Source of the DNA: Thermoplasmata archaeon
Lineage (GTDB): Archaea > Thermoplasmatota > Thermoplasmata > Lutacidiplasmatales > UBA184
Assembly (NCBI GenBank): GCA_021828085.1
Contig: JAKATE010000133.1
Coordinates: 1 to 5,284 of the forward strand
Length of the DNA stretch: 5,284 nucleotides
Direction: 5' to 3'
In this document: positions 1 through 4,809 of the stretch, piece by piece
How the letters are laid out: every line of letters starts with the position of its first letter
Numbering within the stretch: position 1 is the first letter of the stretch
The notes under the pieces: generated by a model
What the model saw: the letters and a program-made list of their open reading frames with translations, nothing else
The model's database searches: none
Told to the model about the DNA's origin: nothing
Position numbers and translations under genes: made by a program

Positions 1-2322
1 CCCTCCATACGGGAAGAAGTACTGGATCCCGTCCACCGTGTTCACGGTCGACTGGATCGTCCCGTACGGGAACGCCGCCGTCAGGAACTGACGGAAGTTC
101 AGGTCCTGCAGGATGTAGTTGGGCATGTTGATGGGGGTGGTGATGTACTGCTGCGCTCCGCTCACGCTGAAGTCCATGTTGAACGGCAGGAAGTAGACCG
201 AGAGCGAGGGCGCCGCCCCGATCCCGATGGTTCCTGAGGCCTGCAGCTGCAGGGCGAAGTTGGTGTCCGTGGACGGGATGCTCGCGAAGTCCGCCGTCCC
301 GGCCTTGTACGCCGCCTCCCCCTGCGTCTGGCTGGTCTCCCAGATGACGTTCACCTTCGGGACGAAGGTGGGGTTCGTCGCGCTGTAGGCCCCGGGCAGG
401 CACCCGTCGGCCGCTCCGCCCAGGCAGGTGGTCCCCGCCCAGTAGGGGTTGGCCTCGAGGTAGTACGCCTCGGAGATCTGGATGTTCGCCAGCGCGTAGG
501 GGCCGCTCCCCATCATGTGCCACTGGAGGTAGGTGTTGTAGCTCGTCGAAGACCCGCCGCTCATGTAGCCGTCCCAGGCTGTCGGGGTCAGGCTGCCGGC
601 CGTGGGGACGGAGCAGTGGTTGCCCGTTGCCACGAAGCCCGGGATGCCGCCGCCGTTGGCGGTCGCCCAGGCGCAGGGCATGATGGACCCGCCCTCCGGG
701 TCGCCGATGAGCTCCAGGAAGTACGACCACCCGGTCCCCGTCAGGGTCTCGGTGTGGAACGTCACGCAGCCGTCCCCGGCGAAGCCGCTCCCGCCCGCAC
801 CCGTCGGGCAGAGCCCGGTGGTGTTGATGGTGATGGCGTTGAGGATGTTCTGCGGGGTGTTGTTGAGCGGGTAGTGCAGCGCCCCATCCCAGGCCGGGTT
901 CGGGGCGAGCGCCGGGTTGGTCTTGTAGATCTGCTTCGCCACGTTGGCGTTGGGAAGCAGGGACTGACAGAGGATCCAGCCGGGGTTCACCTGGTAGCCG
1001 GGGTAGGTGGAGAACAGGCAGGTCCGGGCCAGGCTGAACAGCACGTCCGAGGGATAGACCGGGTAGTGGGCCCCCGTGATCGGGTTGTAGAACTGCGCCG
1101 AGGGGTTGATCACGAAGGTGTAGTTGCCGTTCTTGTCCACCATGCTGTTCCCGTAGAGGGCCGTGCACTGGGTGCTCCCCGGTACGCAGGTGGCGAGGTT
1201 GGGAACGAAGTCCGACGCCGCCGGTCCCGCGCTTGATCCATTGTAGGAGACCAGGGCCTGGTAGACGTTGAGGATCGGCTCGTACCCCACGGTCTCGTAG
1301 TCGATGGCGGGGTCTTCGGAGACGGAACCGCCCGGGGCGAGCTCATAGACGTTGAGCACACCGCGGTTGGGGGGGCTCGGGTACGACGTGACGATGGGGG
1401 CCGCGCCGTTACCGGCCGAGTTCGAGCCGACGAAGACGGTGAAGGTGTAGTTGTTGTACGCGTTGGTGGTCGTGCCGCCGGAGGTGAGGGTGCTCTCCAC
1501 CGAGAAGTTCACCGGGTAGGCACCGATGCCCGCGCTGGTCGCGGCGGTGACCGTGACCGTGAGCGGGTTCCCGGGGCCCGTGCCGGCCCCCGAGGTGCTC
1601 CCCAGGCTGAGGTTGGTGGAGGCCACCTTCGAGAGGGCGAAGATCGGGGTCCCGAGGGTCGTGACGGGGTTGGTCGGCACCGCACTGACCCACGCGCTCA
1701 GGGTGACCGTTCCGCCCGGGCGGAGGACCGAGGTCGCCCCCGTGGTGGAGGTCGAGTTCGCGGTGACCTGGCCGGAGGTCTGGGCGAGGTTGCCCAGCGT
1801 GTCGGTCGCGAACGAGTTCGTGACCGTCACCGGGGCCAGGGCCCCGAGGTTGTCGTGCACGACCCCGTTGGCGTCCGTCGCCGTGGCGTACACGAAGTAC
1901 GTTCCCGGCAACTGGTACGGATGGCTCACCGACGCCGTGGTCGTGGTCTCCGACGTCCCGTCACCGAAGTAGAAGGTGTAGGAGGTCGCGATCAGACTGT
2001 TGGGAAGGGAAACTGTGATAGGAACCAGCTGTCCCTGTTGTACCGAAGAAAAGGCCACGCTCACCACGGCATTGTGCACCGCTGACGAGGGTGCCGTAGT
2101 ACACCGTGGGCTGGTCGCTGGTTCGCAGGTTGTCACGGTCGACGTGGTCTGGTTCGACCCGCTGCTCCCGGCCGGGAGGGCGAGATACGTTCCGAGACCG
2201 CCGGCGACCAAGATGACGACGATGATCACCACGGCAAGGACCGTGGCCATCCCTCCTCGCGCTCGGTTCGGCGGGGCGTCCGGGGACGACCCGGGATCGC
2301 CCGTATTCTCCTCTTTCGACAT
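1..2322 (-). CDS. Membrane-anchored PKD-domain ABC transporter substrate-binding protein (SBP family 5), 3' end missing
   Basis: This is the binding component of a peptide/nickel-type ABC importer, acting outside the cell membrane. The window holds 774 codons from the ATG at 2322 with no stop, so the C-terminus lies beyond the left edge. Residues 1-24 are a charged cytoplasmic stub and about 25-48 a hydrophobic segment (MATVLAVVIIVVILVAGG). No lipobox Cys follows, so it is probably an uncleaved anchor with the rest outside. Residues about 85-168 form a PKD domain (YFGDGT at 118-123, later SHPY and PGTYFVYATATDANG). About 178-298 is a second Thr/Ser-rich beta-type region without a firm family match. 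From about 321 the family 5 solute-binding fold begins (GVLNVYELAPGG, YPSDVLFSLART, GSGPYAL at 605-611, ANPYWAG at 624-630, LNFRQFLTAAFP). Twelve cysteines fall into six close pairs, and N-X-S/T sequons are frequent. Permease and ATPase genes are not in the window. The ligand is inferred only from the family. No strong Shine-Dalgarno precedes the ATG; Met25 is an alternative start but would cut into the anchor's positive flank. Confidence 0.9.
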   Translation of the reverse strand, partial: MSKEENTGDPGSSPDAPPNRARGGMATVLAVVIIVVILVAGGLGTYLALPAGSSGSNQTTSTVTTCEPATSPRCTTAPSSAVHNAVVSVAFSSVQQGQLVPITVSLPNSLIATSYTFYFGDGTSETTTTASVSHPYQLPGTYFVYATATDANGVVHDNLGALAPVTVTNSFATDTLGNLAQTSGQVTANSTSTTGATSVLRPGGTVTLSAWVSAVPTNPVTTLGTPIFALSKVASTNLSLGSTSGAGTGPGNPLTVTVTAATSAGIGAYPVNFSVESTLTSGGTTTNAYNNYTFTVFVGSNSAGNGAAPIVTSYPSPPNRGVLNVYELAPGGSVSEDPAIDYETVGYEPILNVYQALVSYNGSSAGPAASDFVPNLATCVPGSTQCTALYGNSMVDKNGNYTFVINPSAQFYNPITGAHYPVYPSDVLFSLARTCLFSTYPGYQVNPGWILCQSLLPNANVAKQIYKTNPALAPNPAWDGALHYPLNNTPQNILNAITINTTGLCPTGAGGSGFAGDGCVTFHTETLTGTGWSYFLELIGDPEGGSIMPCAWATANGGGIPGFVATGNHCSVPTAGSLTPTAWDGYMSGGSSTSYNTYLQWHMMGSGPYALANIQISEAYYLEANPYWAGTTCLGGAADGCLPGAYSATNPTFVPKVNVIWETSQTQGEAAYKAGTADFASIPSTDTNFALQLQASGTIGIGAAPSLSVYFLPFNMDFSVSGAQQYITTPINMPNYILQDLNFRQFLTAAFPYGTIQSTVNTVDGIQYFFPYGG

Positions 2323-2329
2323 ACTTTCT

Positions 2330-2350
2330 CTGCCTGAAGGACTCAGGCAG
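2330..2350 (-). promoter_or_regulatory. Perfect 8-bp hairpin just upstream of the binding-protein start codon
   Basis: CTGCCTGA (2330-2337) and TCAGGCAG (2343-2350) are exact reverse complements around a 5-base loop. In the minus-strand transcript the stem ends 7 bases (AGAAAGT) before the ATG at 2322. It could be an RNA hairpin controlling ribosome access, or a DNA operator next to the transcription start. The structure is read directly; either role is inference. Confidence 0.5.
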
Positions 2351-2366
2351 CGGGCCGACCCGGAAG

Positions 2367-2384
2367 CCGGTATATCCGTACCGG
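2367..2384 (-). promoter_or_regulatory. Candidate TATA box inside an inverted repeat, promoter of the binding-protein gene
   Basis: On the minus strand the sequence GGATATACC stands out in GC-rich surroundings. It lies within the inverted repeat CCGGTA (2367-2372) / TACCGG (2379-2384) with a 6-base spacer. CCGGAAG occurs as a direct repeat at 2360-2366 and 2381-2387, 21 bases apart, or two helical turns. An archaeal start site about 25 bases downstream would fall near 2348, giving a leader of about 25 bases made almost entirely of the hairpin at 2330-2350. The symmetric elements over the box would suit a repressor or activator. No experimental start site supports this. Confidence 0.45.
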
Positions 2385-2429
2385 AAGTCGTTACGCACCG
2401 GCGAGGAACCCCCAAGGTATTTGTGCGGT

Positions 2430-2486
2430 GGAGCGACCCCCGCCTGGCGGTATATATGTACAATTTCCAGGGCGCTCCCCGCCTGG
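2430..2486. repeat. Imperfect 18-bp direct repeat flanking the TATATATG box
   Basis: CCCCGCCTGG occurs exactly at 2438-2447 and 2477-2486. Including the preceding eight bases, the units at 2430-2447 and 2469-2486 agree at 14 of 18 positions. They are 39 bases apart and sit on either side of the AT-rich box at 2451-2458. This arrangement suits a pair of regulator sites, or it may be a duplicated GC-rich word. The right-hand copy overlaps the hairpin at 2464-2489. Confidence 0.4.
2449..2461. promoter_or_regulatory. TATA-like box TATATATG, possible distal promoter
   Basis: TATATATG (2451-2458; CATATATA on the minus strand) is the most AT-rich word in the gap and resembles an archaeal TATA box. 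Read on the minus strand it would start transcription near 2430 and give the binding-protein gene a leader of about 108 bases. Read on the plus strand it would drive a transcript antisense to the DUF4440 gene, where no coding frame is credible. The minus orientation is preferred because a gene follows it. Confidence 0.4.
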
Positions 2487-2514
2487 AAACCCGACGCTCC
2501 ATTCCAAGCGTCGG
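2464..2514 (-). repeat. Tandem pair of perfect 8-bp hairpins
   Basis: TTTCCAGG (2464-2471) pairs with CCTGGAAA (2482-2489) around a 10-base loop. One base later CCGACGCT (2491-2498) pairs with AGCGTCGG (2507-2514) around an 8-base loop. Both stems are perfect. On the minus strand they lie after the DUF4440 gene and before the binding-protein gene. They might form a 3' end or processing structure, a small structured RNA, or (if upstream of transcription) regulator sites. No U-tract of the usual intrinsic type follows. The loop of the right-hand stem (UGGAAUGG on the minus strand) could also pair with the UUUCCA arm of the other stem. Confidence 0.45.
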
Positions 2515-2592
2515 CCCCTACATGAGGCTACGTCCGACCCCGGTCCGGGCCCCCGGAGCCCCTCGTACCGCCCCCCGGTAAGGATAGCCGTC

Positions 2593-2618
2593 GGGCCGGA
2601 CCGCGGGTCTGCGGGCCC
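2593..2618 (-). repeat. GC-rich stem just downstream of the DUF4440 stop codon
   Basis: GGGC (2593-2596) and CCGC (2601-2604) can pair with GCGG (2611-2614) and GCCC (2615-2618), giving a bulged stem about 10 bases after the stop of the minus-strand DUF4440 gene. No T-run follows it, so it is not a typical intrinsic terminator. It may protect or define a 3' end, or it may be a chance result of GC-rich composition. Confidence 0.25.
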
Positions 2619-2627
2619 GGCGAGCGC

Positions 2628-3038
2628 CTACGGGAGCCGGGCCCCGGACTGACCACGGACGTACTTCCATCCCTCCGGGGTCCGGACGTAGGTGTCGGTG
2701 AACCAGACGCGGTAGTGGAACGGCTTGCCCTCCTCCCGGCCCGAGGCAGTGAGGAGCGCGGTGATGGTGGCGGTGTCGCCCCAGACCCGCACGTCCGCAG
2801 ACTCGTCGTCCTGCCGGTCGTAGACGATCCTCCCTTCCGTCGCCTCTCGGAGCAGATCCCCCTTGTCGAAGTGCCGGCCCGATCCGGTAACGAGTACGAA
2901 GTCCTCTGAGAGGATACGAGCCATGCCCTCGGCATCGCTGCGGGCCACCGCCGCTTGGTACTCCCGGTCCAGCTCCAGGATCACCCGGACCTCGTCCGAG
3001 CGTCCGGCGTCCGAGCGGCGCGTCGGGGCTCTCCGCAT
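2628..3038 (-). CDS. NTF2-like / DUF4440 (SnoaL-type fold) domain protein
   Basis: A 136-residue soluble protein with no signal peptide or membrane segment. After a basic N-terminal stretch (1-17), residues about 18-132 match the DUF4440/SnoaL-like layout: an opening helix (LELDREYQAAVARSD, 21-35), the ILSEDFVLVTGSG segment (42-54), a KGDLL helix start (59-63), and closing beta strands with VWFTDTYVRTPEGWKYV (111-127). This fold forms an alpha+beta cone with a pocket. Members range from small-molecule isomerases to proteins of unknown role, so no reaction can be given. The ATG at 3038 has GGGGAG only 3 bases upstream, which is close for a Shine-Dalgarno. A GTG at Val19, just before the conserved LELDREY, is an alternative start that would remove the basic tail. 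It follows the ligase gene by 64 bases in the same direction and may be co-transcribed with it. The stop is TAG at 2630-2628. Confidence 0.85.
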   Translation of the reverse strand: MRRAPTRRSDAGRSDEVRVILELDREYQAAVARSDAEGMARILSEDFVLVTGSGRHFDKGDLLREATEGRIVYDRQDDESADVRVWGDTATITALLTASGREEGKPFHYRVWFTDTYVRTPEGWKYVRGQSGARLP

Positions 3039-3064
3039 CTGCTCCCCGGTCAGGGAAGGGACGC

Positions 3065-3084
3065 GGGTTACTTACGTACTTGCA
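3065..3084 (-). promoter_or_regulatory. AT-richer patch upstream of the DUF4440 gene, weak promoter candidate
   Basis: On the minus strand AAGTACGTAAGTAAC lies about 30 bases before the ATG at 3038 and is the only AT-rich stretch in the 64-base gap after the ligase. The word AAGTA is repeated 8 bases apart. The position would suit a TATA box for a nearly leaderless transcript. It does not resemble a strong TATA consensus, and read-through from the ligase is equally likely. Confidence 0.25.
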
Positions 3085-3102
3085 GAGGGGGCTCGTGGGT
3101 CG

Positions 3103-4734
3103 TCATTCCACGCCGATCGCCCGACCCGTTTCATCAAGCGACATCTGGAAAGCGCGGGGCTCCCGGGGGAGCCCCGGCATGGTGCGGATGTCCCCGAGCA
3201 AGGCCACGAGGTACCCCGCGCCTCCCTGGGGGATCCATCCCCGCACGCGGACGCGGAACCCCCGCGGACGCCCCAGGCGGTGGGGGTCATCGCTCAGGGA
3301 GAGCTGGGTCTTGGCCGAGCAGATCGGTCCTTCCCCAAAGCCCTCTGCTGCGAGCTGGGAGAGCTGTTGCTGCGCCGCGGCGTCGAGGTCCAGTCCCTCC
3401 GCTCCGTAGACCTCGGTGGCCAGTGTTTGCATCTTCGTCAGAGGGGATGCCTTCGGATCGTACAAGGGCTGGGAAGGATGTCCCCGTTGGGCCCGCTCCC
3501 AGACCGCTTGGGCCAGTTGGACGCTCCCTTCCCCTCCGGTGGCATAGGCCGTGGACTCCTCGCTGGGGACGCCCAAGGACGCGACCGTGTCGTGGAGTTG
3601 CTTTAGCTCGGCAGGGGTGTCCCCGGGGAACCGGTTCACCGCCACCACCGCCTCCAGCCCCGCCCGGCGAAGGATCTCCACGTGACGGGTGAGGTTGTCG
3701 AGGCCTGGTCCGAGCTCCTGGTGCCCGGAAGGGCCCCCGGCGTGGGCGCGGATGGTGGGGAGGCTCGTGACGAGGACCGAAGCGACGGGGGCGACGTCTC
3801 CCAACGGGGCGACAAGGTCGACGAACTTCTCCGCTCCGAGGTCGGAGCCGAAGCCCGCCTCGACGAGCACCACATCGGCGAGACGCTGGGCGACGTGGAG
3901 GGAGGCCAACGTGGTGGTCCCGTAGGAGAGGTTCCCGAAGGGCCCCCCGTGGACGAGCACCGGCGCCCCGTCCTGGGTCTGGAGGAGGTTGGGGAGGAGG
4001 GCGCGGCGCAGGAGCACCGACATGGCTCCCTCTGCGCGGAGTTCCCGGGCGCGCAGCGGCCGACCGGAGCGGTCCCTGGCCACGAGGATGTTCGCCAGAC
4101 GCTTGCGGAGGTCCCCGTACCCCTGGGCGAGGCCGAGGATGGCCGTGACCTCCGAGGCGGGGGTGATCACGAACCCGCCGGGACGGGTCGGCCCGTTGCC
4201 GGCCCCGAGCCCGAGGGTGATCTCGCGCAGCGACCGGTCCTCGAGGTCCATGGCCCGGGGCCAAACGACGGAGGCGGGATCGATCCCCAGGTCGTTGCCG
4301 TGATGGAGCGCGTTGTCGAGGAGCGAAGCGAGAAGGTTGTGGGCGTTGGTCACGGCGTCGAGGTCGCCGGTGAGGCCCAAGTTGACCAGGTCCCGGGGCT
4401 CCACGGTGGAGCGACCCCCGCCCGCTCCGCCGCCCTTGATCCCGAAGACGGGACCGAGGGAAGGCTGGCGCAGGCAGGCGATGGCCCGGAGCCCGAGCCG
4501 GGTCATCCCCGAAACGAGCCCGAGGGTGGAGACGGTCTTCCCCACGCCCGCGCTCGTCGGGGTCATCCCCGTGACGAGCACGATGCGGGCACGGCGCGGA
4601 GGTCCGTTCGCGGCCAGGTGCGCCGGATCGATCTTGGCCACGTACCGCCCGACCGGCTCCCAGGCCTCGGTCGGCACTTCCAACGTCCCGGCGAGCTCCT
4701 CGATGCGCTTCATATCGATCGCCCTCGCGACCAC
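3103..4734 (-). CDS. fhs: Formate--tetrahydrofolate ligase (10-formyltetrahydrofolate synthetase), divergent
   Basis: This cytoplasmic enzyme joins formate to tetrahydrofolate with ATP, via formyl phosphate, supplying 10-formyl-THF for purine synthesis and one-carbon metabolism. At 543 residues it is close to the usual length of about 555 and looks complete. The ATP loop is TPTSAGVGKT (58-67, Lys66). CLRQPSLGPVFGIKGG (87-102) carries the Arg (Arg89) that binds formyl phosphate in the family. NLGLTGDLDAVTNAHNLL, VHGGPFGN (261-268), VEAGFGSDLGAEKF (291-304), NRFPGDT, EVYGAEG, AKTQLSLSDDP (474-484) and TMPGLPREP (518-526) match further family blocks. Several usually fixed residues differ: GEGKT is GVGKT, LREPS is LRQPS, and both His of NLHFTGDxHA are replaced (Gly, Asp). 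The start is uncertain: GTG at 4734 (GGGGA upstream) or ATG at 4713, just before KRIEELAGTL, with GAGGG upstream. It diverges from the plus-strand gene at 4810. Identity is firm from the motifs; full activity is inferred. Confidence 0.95.
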   Translation of the reverse strand: MVARAIDMKRIEELAGTLEVPTEAWEPVGRYVAKIDPAHLAANGPPRRARIVLVTGMTPTSAGVGKTVSTLGLVSGMTRLGLRAIACLRQPSLGPVFGIKGGGAGGGRSTVEPRDLVNLGLTGDLDAVTNAHNLLASLLDNALHHGNDLGIDPASVVWPRAMDLEDRSLREITLGLGAGNGPTRPGGFVITPASEVTAILGLAQGYGDLRKRLANILVARDRSGRPLRARELRAEGAMSVLLRRALLPNLLQTQDGAPVLVHGGPFGNLSYGTTTLASLHVAQRLADVVLVEAGFGSDLGAEKFVDLVAPLGDVAPVASVLVTSLPTIRAHAGGPSGHQELGPGLDNLTRHVEILRRAGLEAVVAVNRFPGDTPAELKQLHDTVASLGVPSEESTAYATGGEGSVQLAQAVWERAQRGHPSQPLYDPKASPLTKMQTLATEVYGAEGLDLDAAAQQQLSQLAAEGFGEGPICSAKTQLSLSDDPHRLGRPRGFRVRVRGWIPQGGAGYLVALLGDIRTMPGLPREPRAFQMSLDETGRAIGVE

Positions 4735-4809
4735 GACGCGTTCCCCATAGCCCGGAGGTGAAATCCCCTTGACAGGGCGTTCAAGTCCCGTTCGGGAGGA
4801 TGACCGGAC
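4735..4809. promoter_or_regulatory. Divergent promoter region between fhs and the plus-strand gene
   Basis: These 75 bases must hold the start signals for both directions. The AT-richest part is around 4759-4766 (GATTTCA on the minus strand), about 28 bases before the ligase GTG, where a weak TATA box could give a near-leaderless transcript. No clear TATA box serves the plus-strand gene. Two small inverted repeats are present: CTTGA (4768-4772) / TCAAG (4781-4785) with an 8-base spacer, and TCCCG (4786-4790) / CGGGA (4793-4797) with a 2-base spacer. Either could be an operator shared by both genes, but short arms like these also arise by chance. Confidence 0.4.
4794..4803 (+). promoter_or_regulatory. 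Ribosome binding site of the plus-strand gene
   Basis: GGGAGGATGA is a good match to the anti-Shine-Dalgarno sequence and ends 6 bases before the ATG at 4810. It supports that ATG as the start. The ATG embedded in this motif (4800-4802) is in another frame and has no room for its own site. Confidence 0.6.

Larger units (their letters stand above)
2323..2627. other. Structured intergenic region between the DUF4440 gene and the binding-protein gene
   Basis: This 305-base stretch has no convincing reading frame. Open frames crossing it are out of frame with the neighbouring genes and rich in Arg/Pro. It holds, from right to left, a GC-rich stem just after the DUF4440 stop, a tandem pair of perfect 8-bp hairpins, a TATATATG box flanked by an imperfect direct repeat, a second TATA-like box inside an inverted repeat, and a perfect 8-bp hairpin next to the binding-protein start codon. 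It is best read as the regulatory leader of the minus-strand binding-protein gene. A small RNA cannot be excluded. Confidence 0.6.

Noticed and set aside
517..1236. 239-codon plus-strand open frame opposite the binding-protein gene
   Set aside because: The opposite strand encodes a coherent family 5 binding domain; this product is Arg/Gly/Val-rich and matches nothing.
2173..2250. Lipoprotein signal peptide in the binding protein
   Set aside because: The hydrophobic segment is not followed by a lipobox Cys; the first Cys is at residue 66, well past the membrane segment.
2541..2560. GC-rich symmetry (TCCGGG / CCCGGA) in the gap after the DUF4440 gene
   Set aside because: The central gap is only 2 bases, too short for a hairpin loop, and runs of G and C make such symmetry common here.
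2491..2627. Possible tRNA or other known RNA gene
   Set aside because: No GGTTCGAATCC-type T-arm, cloverleaf spacing or CCA-compatible acceptor stem could be built on either strand.
3682..4761. 359-codon plus-strand open frame opposite fhs
   Set aside because: It lies wholly antisense to a ligase recognised by many motifs; the product is rich in Gly, Glu, Arg and Pro with no domain features. Long shadow frames are common in GC-rich DNA.
4769..4774. TTGACA resembling a bacterial -35 element
   Set aside because: No -10-like sequence lies 16-19 bases downstream (the area reads TTCGGG), and the other signals point to archaeal-type promoters.
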